NCBI GenBank assembly: GCA_030141605.1
Contig: JAQGDQ010000121.1
Location: 248,001 to 312,000 of the forward strand
Reading direction: 5' to 3'
Length of the DNA stretch: 64,000 bases
Source: Tubiluchus corallicola
Taxonomy: Eukaryota; Priapulida; Priapulimorpha; Priapulimorphida; Tubiluchidae
Shown here: piece by piece, positions 53,154 to 64,000 of the stretch
Layout: each line of letters begins with the position of its first letter
How positions within the stretch are numbered: the first letter of the stretch is position 1
Program-made: the position numbers and the translations under genes
The notes under the pieces: generated by a model
Databases searched by the model: none
Told to the model about the DNA's origin: nothing
What the model saw: only the letters and a program-made list of their open reading frames with translations

Positions 53154-53429
53154 ATGTGTCCTAGAGCTCATAAACAAGAACAAACTAATAAAACTACGTT
53201 CAATGTTAAACAGATTCAAACGAATAATAAATGTGGACATTATTCAGTTTCAAAGACCGCCTTTAGCATTTGGAATTTAGGCCCTTCTAATATAAAATCA
53301 GCAATAAATATTAAAAGCTTTAAAACAAAACTAAGAAATGCCCTATTAAGAAACTACAAAAAAAAAACAGCGAATAAGGGGGATAAAATCATATGCGAAA
53401 TTAATGATTTCTTAATGACATTGTGGTAA
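53154..53429 (+). mobile_element. LINE (CR1/Jockey-like) ORF2 C-terminal remnant
   Basis: A 91-codon open frame contains H-Y-S-V-S-K-T-A-F-S-I-W-N-L-G-P-S-N-I-K-S-A, then S-F-K-T-K-L-R-N-A-L-L. This resembles the end of many LINE reverse transcriptases (W-N-x-L-P-x-x-I-R-x-A, F-K-x-x-L-K). The T-rich sequence to about 53880 has the look of its 3' UTR. It lies next to, and in the opposite direction from, another LINE fragment, so two insertions are nested or adjacent. Confidence 0.6.
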
Positions 53430-53880
53430 ACTTATAATGATTATGACGTGACATATTATTATTATAACAGTATTTTAATCAAAGTTGTAACTGTGTGTAA
53501 ATTGGATTTTTGTATTATTTGTTAATTTAATGCATTAATGTATTCTGTAAATTTGCAAGTAATTAGTATTATATAAGTTCCTTTTTGTTAATTTTGATTG
53601 TTTTCAATTGTCGCACAATTGTAAAATTTGTAGATGTTACATTGTTTTTTTTTTGTGTGTATAAATGTAATTTTTTTGTTTTGCTTTGCAATATTAAAAA
53701 ATTTTTTGATTGTTAAAATTAAGTAGAAATTTATTAGTGATTGTAAGTTTTAAAGTAGATTTAGTATAGGCACTATTGTATTATTCAGTCCTCCGACTGA
53801 TTGTACACAAAAACTTTATGTATATGTATTTTGTATAGTACAGTTTGTGTGCATATATTGCAACACAGAATATTATATAT
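53430..53880 (+). mobile_element. Probable 3' UTR of the adjacent LINE remnant
   Basis: T-rich, non-coding sequence follows directly after the LINE-like stop codon. It ends near a TATATAGATAGATAT tract. Assigned only by position and composition. Confidence 0.35.
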
Positions 53881-53884
53881 AGAT

Positions 53885-54373
53885 AGATATTTCTCGGTAT
53901 CTTAGGAGTGAGCATCGAACATTCGAGTTTTTTAGCTCTATTTCGATTCGAACTTAAAACTGTAGATTTGAATAATTCAGCACTTCAATAACATACGTTC
54001 GTTATCATTAAAACGTTTGAAACATCATGCAATTAGCACAATTTAGCTGCGATACCTAAACAATTTTAAACAAATTATTAGTGTTTTTGCCGCAGAACAA
54101 AATCGAGTAATATGCATGATCTAGACCGCTTTTTACTAGTGGTTCGAAAACTTGTTCGAAAATCTTTCAAACTCATTTCGAATATTCGAAATACTGAAGT
54201 TCGGTTCGATTCTAATTTGAAAGTCACAAATTCGATTCTATTCGAATTGCTTTCTGGCAGAGATTTAATAGATGTTTATTTATTACAAAAGATTTTTTCC
54301 AAATTGCATATGTTTAGCTTGTTAATGGTTTATGATGAACTTCGGAAACAACTATGACGTTTGTAAATTTTCA

Positions 54374-54425
<52 letters not shown>

Positions 54426-56210
54426 TACGTAAGCATTTCACAGCACCGATAGTGTTAGTTAACCATCAAACAAAAATCGTACGCATTCATTAATGCCAGA
54501 CTTGGACAATGGACTACTCAGGTCTATGAAATAAAAAGTCAAAACCATGAAGACAGTATCCTTCCTTGACGGACACTGTTTCTCACTGAAATCAGATATA
54601 ATTGCCTAGCGTATATTTAATATCTAAATCTGATTTATATAAGATTTTAATCTGATTAAATAAGAATTATGCAAAGATCTCTATCAAAGCACTCAATGCT
54701 GTTGCAGAGTTTGGGAATATCGTACACCAAAATATCTTCTTCATTAGAGGGTAACTAAATCTGACTCTTTGTTTAATATAATCCGTTAAAAAACTGCGTA
54801 TACCACGTAGCAACTAATTTCGGTATTTGTAACTAACAAAGAAATTTGGTTTAACTTCAACTTGAAACAGGCGTATTTTGTCAAAGCAAAAGCACCTATT
54901 AATTACAGGTATCGAACCACATCGGTAAATTTTTGCTGACGAAGTACCTAGAGGCTACATCAGGGCTTTAATTAAAAAACGATTGAAAAGAACATAAATG
55001 TTAACATCCTATTCAGTCTTCAGTCCCAGGCAGTTTTAGAAGCAAGGCCATAGCTCAGTAATTAACCGTGCCCGAGAACTTGCGCCACCTACCATTTACT
55101 TTGCGCGATTTAGACAAGAAATGGGCCTAAAGGAATTTTGAATTTCGAACCCTTCTATAAACACTATCTTCGTGGAAAATACCTTACTGCAGTTCATCAT
55201 ACTCGCAACTGAGTATATTTCAGTCAATTAAACGCGGATTTTTTGAGGGATTGTAAAAATGCACGTATGGCCATTTTTTGTTTTTTTGAAACAGCAAATT
55301 ATGGAACTAAATTATTCTTCGGTTGTACGACTAATAGCAAATTTTAAAGTGTGTACAAAATCCCATTAAAAATGCCGGGCGTTTCAAATATCAATTTCAA
55401 ACATACTGTATATTTTTATATAACTAGTGGTGTTACTGAGATTTTTATGTTACCGATGGTTCACCTCATATGATATGCACGAGTGCTTTGTAAATTGTCT
55501 TGTATTGTTATACGTTATTAATTTTTGCACCTATATCAGAAAAATTATGTTCCAATAATAATAATAAGTGGTAAATGGCAAAAGTTTCTGATTGAAGCCA
55601 ATAAAATTACGTTTAGATTGAAATAAAGAAAAGAAACCTTAGTAATGAATGTTGACCAATGTTGAAAAGGCACTGCATTAAAAGCAACTTAGATGGTTGT
55701 AATAGGCTTTAAGTGATTACACAGTTATGTAATTATGTAAGCACACGTTTGTAAATTACATTTGTATATTTTACTGTTTTCCGTAACTGTATACAATTTT
55801 GTTCTTGTTAATAGTATAAATATGTAAATATTAATTTTTCTGACGTCACGTTGTTATTGCACTTACGTCAATAATTTTGTCAGTAAAACGAAAAACAGGC
55901 GATGTCTTATATTGTACTGAAATCTGTGAGTTTGCTTTGTGTTGTGGTATTTATAAAATAATGATGTATATGACGTAATTTTTTGTACTTAAAATTACAG
56001 ATATTAGGTTTGAACCAATTGTTATATAATCAGGCTGTATAACTACTTTACTTGTGTATGTGATTAATTGCATAAATGTATATAACAATTGCAGTAAAAA
56101 CCTCATAGATATAGACAGAATATAATATGTACAGACAGTATAGAATATAAATGTGTACTGGTCTATAGCGTAAAAATAAGAAATTAAACACGCGTATGTT
56201 TGCGCAGTGA
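53885..56210. other. No gene recognised
   Basis: AT-rich, with frequent TTCGAA/TTCGAAT words around 53930-54250 and a TA/TG microsatellite. No coding signal. Confidence 0.55.
54375..54424. repeat. (TA)n(TG)n microsatellite
   Basis: TATATA run passing into TGTGTG. Confidence 0.93.
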
Positions 56211-56216
56211 ATTGAA

Positions 56217-56222
56217 TTTATT
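56217..56222 (-). terminator. Candidate poly(A) signal of the secreted-protein gene
   Basis: AATAAA on the minus strand, about 325 bp past the stop at 56546. It is the nearest clear hexamer I saw downstream and is a candidate only. Confidence 0.4.
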
Positions 56223-56545
56223 ACAACTGCTGTCATCCACTAAGCAGCATTTTGTACATAAGCAGCGTTTCAAACACATAATAATAATAACAACTGTGTC
56301 AACAGTAAGGCCATAAATATAATAGCATTTTACAAAGTTAGTAAAAAAGATTAATAATACAATACACTATAGTGTCTCCTACGCAAAGCACTTCTTAACG
56401 GCACAAAATGACTTGAATTTATGTGGACTAAGCGTGAAAAATTCAAACTCTTACAAGGATGAAATAATATCATTGATTGCTTTCCATTTTTGATTTGCCA
56501 TGCAGAATTTTTTTCTCTTTCTCAATATTCTCGTTTTAGCTAAGT

Positions 56546-58416
56546 TTAGTAAGCTATACGGCCGTTTCCGTTCACCGTTACAGCGCCACCATTGCCGACA
56601 GCAGCGTCGCCCGTATAATGGAAAGCATTATCAGCAAAGCCCCAGATTGGTTCTCTCAAGTCGTAGGAGTAGAGCGTTCTTGGCTGCGTGTAGTCGTACC
56701 CTTCGCTGTAAAAAATAAGAGTATTGAAACCAAGTTATTAATTTAATATTTGTTCAGTTCAAACAAAAAAACATGGTTTGATATTGTTCAAATTTAGCGA
56801 AGACTAAGCGACAGGGCCTTCATTGTGGTTGAACACTGAAGAGGAACCTAAGTTATTATAAAGAATAATCTTGTAAGATCAGATATTGAAAAGGCAATAT
56901 TTCTTTCTTGGAGGAGATAAATAATTAAGAAACAGTGTGGTTGACAAAAGTGCCCAGAATCACTTCTCGTTCGTCAAACATCCATTTACTAACCAAGCTC
57001 ACCGTTGCTTAACTATGGTCACTAAGCACACACTACGACCACTCAGGTGTTCGCCACGCCGCAAACTTTTAAACGTAAAAACACCTTGTTCTACTGGGCA
57101 CTAGAATTACACAGATAAACCCACGTCAAAAATAAAATCGCTTGGTAAACTCACAGTGGACTAGTAAGTGACGTCACATTCAGAGTAAATTCAGACATAT
57201 AGTAATTTTATTGCAAAAGAACTTCTTCATTTCTATTCTAATTATTTACTAATAAATTTTGCCGCAGTAGGTCGTGAATTTTCAGACTGTAAACGCGGAC
57301 TCCCATCGTCAATGAAATTTCAACATCTTTCTCGATTGATTAGATTTTAATTAAAGGCATTACATTATAATTGAACCTTTGCAAACTATGTTAAAGGCCC
57401 TGACTTTGCAAAATTTGAGAATTTGACCAACAGGATTTGCACTGCCAGTTGAGTGACTAGATATCACGTCGGCAACTTTTACACAGTGTGTTTAAATATC
57501 ACTAAGTTAAGTTCCTCTTATAGAAACCAAAACAATAATCTACTAAGCTGTAGTAATTTATAGAAGCCAAGACAGTAATCTAATCTAGTAAACTGTAGTT
57601 ATTTACTTACTTGTAGTTATATTCATAACCCACGGTTTTCTTTGCTGTTTCCGTCGCTTCTGCATTGTCGTTGCTGAACAGAGTTCCAGTAGCGGTCCCA
57701 GATCTGGTGAAATCCACGCTGCTGGATCTTTCTCCAGACCCACGGATGCCTCCACTGGAAACAGGTCCATAACGAGTGGTAGTGAAGTAGGTCGGTTGGT
57801 CAGTGACATCTACTATCGGTCCCTGAAAATTAACATTAACTCCTGCTGTACCACTGCTGATAGGAACAATGCCTCTAGAAACTGCTGGAAAAGTACCTCC
57901 AGTGGCAGGAAAGACTCTTCGAGAAACTGGAATAACCCCTCCGGACGTGACAGTTCCACTGCCTCCAGTTGAAACAACAACTGTGGAAGAGCCTGAGCTG
58001 CTTTCTCTGACATCACCGCCATCGTCATCATCACTACTATCGACGACATCAACAGCACCCCCAGTACCAACAAGCTGGAATCTTCCGCCACCACCACGAG
58101 TAACGAGAATGCGTCCTGCTCCATCGTTGATAAATCGACCCGCACCGCCGAGGCCTCCTCCTACAATGTACCGATTTCCATCAGCACCTACGACAGCACG
58201 ACCACCGAGACCTCCACCTACCAGGTACTGACCGCCACTGAGACTTCTGGCTCCGTCGGTTATGACAATGCGGCCATTGTTAAAATTGCCACCATGGCCG
58301 TATCGGCCACTGCCAAGGAAACCACCACTTCCCCGCAAACCAAGACGTCTGTACGTTTCAGGAGTTCCAGCAGCAGATATACCAACAACCACTGTAAGCA
58401 GAATTATCAACTTCAT
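56546..58416 (-). CDS. Secreted Gly/Ser-rich low-complexity protein, unknown family, 321 aa
   Basis: I do not recognise this protein. The coding exons are 58416-57611 and 56705-56546. The donor splits TAC AA|GTAAGT, the acceptor is TTTTTTACAG, and phase 2 is kept. The N-terminus MKLIILLTVVVGISAAG is a classic signal peptide, so secretion is likely. About residues 25-110 hold diverged ~20-residue glycine repeats around G-R-I-V-I-T-D-G and Y-x-V-G-G-G-L-G-G. An acidic patch S-S-D-D-D-D-G-G-D follows, then a Ser/Thr/Val-rich middle. The C-terminus is tyrosine-rich (Y-E-Y-N-Y-N-E-G-Y-D-Y) and ends G-N-G-R-I-A-Y. No cysteines are seen in the mature part. The start follows an acceptor at 58417, so a non-coding first exon lies upstream. 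Low complexity and secretion suggest a structural, matrix, adhesive or mucus protein, which is inference. The exon structure is well supported. Confidence 0.82.
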
Positions 58417-58863
58417 CCTGAGAAAAATATAAAAACTCATATTACATCTATATATACAAAACTCTTGAAATTCTAAATCTTGTAAAGCTGCAAGAATTGA
58501 AATGAAATTGAATTTAGTTGAAGTGAGCTGAAATACAAATTTTCAGTCTCAGAACTTTACTGAACAGAATTTTACCATTAACAACAAAAGCCTGCAAACA
58601 GAAAGTCACTGTTCGTTACGAAAGGGGGATGGTACAATTAATTGCTTCTTGCCTCCGAAGAACTCTTTCGTGTCCAAAATACTTGAGTTATTGTCTTATT
58701 GAGTAATCTTTTTAAATGTAAAAAATTAATAATTTATTTATAATTTGATTTAAGCGTTTCGCTTCTAAAGTCTTACTAAATAAATAATACTCTTTTTTAA
58801 ATAAATAAATGTCAGATAAACAAAAGCAAACAGTTAAGCAAAACAAATAATAAATAAATATAC

Positions 58864-58920
58864 CTTGTATCAGTTGACGAACACGCAGACCACTAAAGAA
58901 GTGTCGTAGGAGGCTGAAGG
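58864..58920 (-). other. Predicted 5' UTR exon of the secreted Gly/Ser-rich protein gene
   Basis: A strong donor (CAAG|GTATAT) sits at 58864, and the coding exon acceptor (TTTTTCTCAG) is at 58418-58420, just before the ATG. The upstream end is set at about 30 bp below the TATA box and is approximate. No ATG start of useful length is seen in this exon. Confidence 0.6.
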
Positions 58921-58944
58921 TATCACATTGTCACAGAACTGTCA

Positions 58945-58952
58945 ATATATAC
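58945..58952 (-). promoter_or_regulatory. TATA box of the secreted Gly/Ser-rich protein gene
   Basis: The minus strand reads GGTATATATTGAC here. It lies about 80 bp upstream of a good splice donor, leaving room for a transcription start near 58920 and a short leader exon. A canonical TATA box fits strong tissue-specific expression of a secreted structural protein. Confidence 0.6.
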
Positions 58953-58959
58953 CACACTG

Positions 58960-61900
58960 CTTCTGTCCTTGACCCACCTTTTCTTAGTTCCCTGACAGGC
59001 GTAAACGTCTGCTACCTGAAATCAACAATAATAGTCTTCCGGCGATGACAGTCTTTAGTTATAATTACAGGTGAGTTTCTACTTTTTCTTCAAGGTGAGA
59101 GTGAAAATAAAAAAAGCTTTTGTCACCATCCATCACCTTTTACAAGACCGCATGTACTTAAAACAGAATTTATTGCTTCATCTGTGTCCTTGAGTACAAG
59201 TAGAAAGTTAGTGATAAATTATCAGGCTTTTAGAAATATTTGCAAGGGGTCCAACCATGGTTGAAACACACCTCCATTTAAACAACGTACATGCATATTT
59301 TCTGTAGCGCAAAGTTATTTTAGCTTTTTCAAACATTTTGAGAATTTAACCTTAGGATGATTAGAAAATAGGTATTGGCCATAACCATAAATTTATGGTA
59401 AAGTTCGTCAACACAGGTTCGACTGTACTTAACTAATTTTATCAAGTAACCGAATTTGTATGTAGAAATCCACTATATGTACTCTTGCTTCGTATACGTA
59501 CAGGTCAGTTGTTTCGTGTACTTTGCTTGAGTTGTTGAATATCTTGAGTCTCGTAATCAACATATCTCGCTAAAACTTGTGTGTACCTACATCCAGGAGA
59601 GTTGGCGTTTCTAACAAGTTTCCCGGCAAAAATTAAAGGGGTCATCAACCATGTACTGGCGCTCATTTGTCAAAAAAGTTCTGATAAAAAGTTTATGATG
59701 AGCTGCTTTAATAATAGCCGGATGGTCGGGATAACCCAATAAATTATTCTAATAAACACGGCACGTCGTTCTGCGTTCTATATTTAGCTGGATAACCTGG
59801 CGCTTACGAATGAGCATATTTTTAATTTGTCTCATCCCAGTTGCGTCAATTCTAAGACAGATTTTTTTCTACTTATATTTCAGGAAAAACTTATGTCAAA
59901 TTCACGAAAACTATTTAAGGTCGATTATAGGCTATTATTAAACAGGGCATTCGCAATTTAACTATATTATTCCTATTATGTTGTGGAATTATTTTGATAA
60001 ATAAATTGCGCCCTACTTTTGTAACTGCCGTTAGCCAATCGACTGGAGAAATTGTCTGCTGTTTACTATTTATGTTTATTGGATTGAGTTTCCTGGCTTT
60101 TACTAACAAAAATCTTAATGAAACTGTATAGTAGCCTATTTAGGCCACTTCAGACCCAGTATTATAAAATGTGTCAGAACCTAAAATAAATTATTAGATA
60201 CAGCATAGACTGAAATGCTGATTAAGAGAAAAGGTACATTTATTGACTTTTGTCGAAATTAAAATTGTCAAAATTGGATTTTGTCAAGCTTTCATCGTTT
60301 GATAATAGATCAATTCTAACTACATATATTAACCTGTTTCAAGCTCTTTATCCGTGGCAAGCATTTCTATAATGGGAAAACTTCTTGTTGTTGCAGCTTT
60401 CTCCCGATTCTCCCGTTTATATGTCTCGTGAGTTATTAAAACAACAGATTCAAAGCCTGATTTGCAATTGCAAACATTTTAGACCTGAAGTTTCAGTTTA
60501 GTCTAATGTTGCACGTGTCCTTTTTTCGTACATTGCTAACGCCTTTCCTATGTTCACTTATTATAGAAACAGGCCTTAGAAACAGAAATAAAACTGTTTT
60601 TCATGAGCAATGCACTTTTTGTCTTGTCAACTATCCGAAATTAGACTTCGTAATTAGTCGTAAGGTGGTTCTTGAATACCCTCCAAACCGGATTTGCAAA
60701 GATAATTCAATATAAGCCTGTTCAAAGAGTTTCTCCCTGGAAACCAGTTATTATTAGGCATATGTTTGCTTTGCCACTCGCCTGTGCGCTGCAGTTAGCT
60801 ATGTCAAAAGTAATTATGTTAAATGATAACGTAAAACGCTATATTAGATGAGACAAAATGTCAACTATATGCAGCTAAAACTTACCTGCTACTATCTCAT
60901 AACGTGACGTCTAACCAATTTGTTATCATCTGTCATCATGTATTGAGTGCAATGATTATCGTTCGTCATACAATATTTTAATCTTTGTGTTCATCGTTTT
61001 AGTTTTACAGCTAGGAACGAAATGTAGATCCTACAAGTGCACTAAAATAAATTAAAATCATTTCTTTATAGTTACATTTTTGAAATTTAACCATTAAATA
61101 ATGCATAAAATAAATAAAGACTTTTAGTCTGACAGCTCTGAAACCATAAAATAGCAATTTAACAACCTCTCGACATGATATTTTATTTGGCTTAAACCTG
61201 ACAAGTTCTCAACATCGAAGGTTTAATACTAATTACCGCAGAAAAATTGTTTAACAAAGCTATGAAAAACGTTTCCAACTATTTTTGTTTGGGTCTACCG
61301 GTTGCCCCCTATCTTTCCGCGCAAAATGTCATTGAGGCGACCTTTAATAGTGTGCGTTAAACAGGTTATTTTACATGGCTGACTTCATAACCTCCAGCAG
61401 TACACCGTTAGTTTAGTTATCAGAAGGTTAAAAAATGGGAATTCACTTCATTTGTCAACATTTGACAAATTGCTTCTTACGCTAATCAACAAGCTGAAAA
61501 CTCACGTCAGAATAAGGCAACACCGCTACATCTGCGCCCATTACATTTAGTAGAGGACAGTCTATAACGTTCCGTGACACTTGCACTAGAACAAAGATTT
61601 GAAAACTGTTTTAGATTGCCTGAGGAGCACTGAAAAATTAGGCTTGGGCGGGACGAAATTTCAAAAATGCGCAAATCCTAACAAAATAGATTTCACACTG
61701 GATAAAAATGTATAGTTTGAGCTACCTCTGAACCTTTTATTAGGTCACTGTGATTGTAAATTTGATAAAATCAATGCACTTTCGGTCAAAGGTTAAATTT
61801 TCCCATAATGTTAGGCTCGGTCTGCTCTGCCTAAAGGTCTTATCAGCTTCAACTGTAACAGTGGCTGGCGGTACTCAAGAATCAGTCACCAAATCGGATA

Positions 61901-62660
61901 GTGGTAAATATGATAACTTGTCTGACTTTCCAACGAGCAGTCGGTACTCATGAATCAGTCACCAAATCGGATAGTGGTGAATATGATAACTTGTCTGACT
62001 TTCCAACGAGCAGTCATATGAACTGTGAACAACTTCGGTATCAAAATATGTATACTGCCTTTTTAATTTTTTAAAGTTGTTCGATTATAATAATCGTTTG
62101 TAATAACTGCAGAACGTTTTATGCAAAGAAAATTTCTCAGTAATGATAAAGACTCTGTACAACTGGACGTATTAGCATTCGTTTACAACAAAGTCATCAT
62201 CATGATTCCAACCATTTTTCCATGTCATTTTTGGTAACCAAGTGTTGGTAACCTAGAGAAACCCAGTCTTGAACACACTTCTCTCGTTCCATAACTGAGC
62301 TTAATATTATAAAGTGTAGCCAGCAGAAGGGCGCTCCATAGCAGGCTATACACTCCCTTATGATTACAGATACTCCGAGACCAACCGAAATACTTAGTAG
62401 AAACACTTCAACACATGAGAGCTTACCTTAGTAACTCGAATACTAATACCAATACAATTAAATATTAAGGTGTATTCTTGATATTCTTCTTCTTCTATTC
62501 TATTACTTCTTAAGTTGGTATAAATTGGTAAATTTGTTACTTGATGTCCCAACTATTAGTTGCAAGTGCACTTAGTATTTCAGAAGTTGGTAGCTGGTAT
62601 TTTGTTGTTTAGCAGTTGTGCAGACTTTCTTGATATTGAGTGGAAATTTAAAAAATTTAC
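58960..62660. other. No gene recognised
   Basis: Upstream of the secreted-protein promoter. AT-rich with a 73-bp tandem duplication at 61.9 kb; short frames only. Confidence 0.6.
61869..62014. repeat. 73-bp direct tandem duplication
   Basis: Two 73-bp units starting CGGTACTCA (61869-61941, 61942-62014) differ at about two positions. A short open frame runs through unit 1. Confidence 0.95.
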
Positions 62661-62663
62661 TAG

Positions 62664-62840
<177 letters not shown>

Positions 62841-63569
62841 TTTTTACCATTATGACGATAACGATGATGACGATGATCGTCATCATCATCATCATTGTCA
62901 TTATTATCTACAAAACTTCACTATATTGCTTACTGGTTTCATTAGTCATGATAAAAAATTATGTTTGGTTTTGTTGTATTTTAGACACAGAAAACCAAAC
63001 TATTCCATTTTTGCGATACGATAAGGGAGTTTTGTTTTGCCCGATAAAACAGTTCACTTCGTCTGAGTTGAAATGAATCTGAGAAATCCACAACGTGAAC
63101 TGTCATGTTTTCTGTGTAGTCGTGCAAATAAAATACTGGTTTTGCATCACCAGGCGGGAATCTGCGCAACACATTTTCACTTGTTCTTTAACATTCGGTG
63201 TTGTGCGGTGCAGCGTGACTCACAGTATTTGCGGGTTAGACGTGTTTGTAAAATTTGAAAGAAATTTATTTATATGCGACAGTTTTTTGATATTCGAATG
63301 TGTTAACTAATGATACTGTACTTATTAAACGCTGTTCACTAGATATTTGAATGCTATTAAATTTCGGATCTCAAACGCACAGGTAATTTTGCAGGAATTA
63401 TGTCCAAATTAGACATGAGTATACGGCACGTCTGGGAGCATAACCTAAGTAACTCAAGGCGTAACATGTTAGAGAAGAGTTGATGTGTGTTGTTATGCCT
63501 GGTAGTGTTTAATTTATAGTACAGGTGGTCATAGACTGTTCAATTTACAACTGTTCTATTTTACGACCC

Positions 63570-63760
63570 TCCACATCAATTCAATTCAATATTATTTGCA
63601 CCATTATGCTAACGTGTACATTTTTTTGCCACATGGCAAAAAATACAATTACAAAAATACAAAAAAACAAAGTACAAGAACAAATACAAAATACAACAAA
63701 TGCAATGTTGCAAAAACACGGGTTTGTACAAGTTATTTATTTACTTAAATAGCCCATGTA
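63570..63760 (-). mobile_element. Probable LINE 3' end with TTGAA-type tail
   Basis: The minus strand ends GCAAATAATATTGAATTGAATTG, the same tail type as at 30.66 kb, after an ATTTTGTA-rich region. It could extend further right, beyond what I can delimit. Confidence 0.4.
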
Positions 63761-64000
63761 GTCTGATCTTAATATAAAAACACAAAACCTAAGTAATTAA
63801 AATTGATCACAAGCGAGATTAAATTACACGATCACACAACACAAGGTTTATCCATCATTCACAGTTTACCACCAAGATCTAATTGCCTCTTTTGTCACAT
63901 TCATTTAAGTAGTTTCCAAAGTGAATAAGATCTTCTGGGTTTGTATTTAGAAAAAGCCACATTACTGAGAATGCAATACTTTTTTGAAAAGATAGATTAC

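Noticed and set aside
55045-55090. Box A-like GCTCAGT with nearby CCGTGCCCGAG
   Set aside because: No cloverleaf and no box B at the right distance.
57813-58231. Other-frame open frames of 110 and 120 codons over the secreted-protein gene
   Set aside because: Shadows of the Gly/Ser-rich coding frame, which has signal peptide, promoter and splice support.
62981-63172. 63-codon minus-strand frame with protein-like composition
   Set aside because: Looks plausible but has no start context, splice partners or recognisable family; left out as too weak.

Overview
This is a window of AT-rich animal nuclear DNA. It has GT-AG introns of about 100 bp to 3.3 kb, long gene-free stretches full of microsatellites, a tRNA gene and remains of non-LTR retrotransposons. 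A class I cytokine receptor, a Tec-family kinase and codons split across exons rule out a prokaryote. I cannot name the species. Gene spacing, 17- and 11-exon genes and the gp130-like receptor suit an invertebrate, perhaps a marine deuterostome such as a tunicate, but that is a guess.

Three protein-coding genes can be built exon by exon with matching splice phases, all on the minus strand. (1) 30205-20408: an 11-exon, 1063-residue class I cytokine receptor of the gp130/LIFR/Domeless type, with signal peptide, two Ig domains, a cytokine-binding module, two FN3 domains, one membrane helix and a ~335-residue tail. The tail carries a degenerate Box1, a Y-S-S-V motif and a C-terminal Y-R-P-Q motif. 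(2) 51428-39826: a 17-exon, 677-residue Tec/Btk kinase with PH, Btk zinc motif, proline-rich segment, SH3, SH2 and kinase domains and every catalytic residue I looked for. (3) 58416-56546: a 321-residue secreted Gly/Ser-rich protein with a TATA-box promoter and a non-coding first exon.

Layout: 1-20.3 kb holds no recognised gene. It has a degenerate tRNA-like sequence at 4.2 kb, a stray inverted copy of Tec intron 1/exon 2 at 5.2 kb, and one open, exon-like unknown at 11.9-12.3 kb. The receptor fills 20.3-30.2 kb. From 30.2 to 39.6 kb there is repeat-rich DNA. The kinase fills 39.6-51.4 kb and hosts an antisense tRNA-Val(UAC), a 177-bp MITE-like element and a long hairpin in its introns. LINE fragments lie at 52.8-53.9 kb, the secreted-protein gene at 56.2-58.95 kb, and gene-poor DNA with a (TTA)n tract and a LINE-like tail runs to the end.

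The two signalling genes could act in one pathway: gp130-type receptors signal through JAK/STAT, and Tec kinases are known to act downstream of cytokine and immune receptors. Their neighbourhood may still be chance. The most distinctive findings are the receptor's tail motifs, the inverted duplication of a Tec exon with a frameshift, the in-frame triplet microsatellite in the receptor tail, the MITE with a 6-bp target duplication, and the unknown secreted protein.
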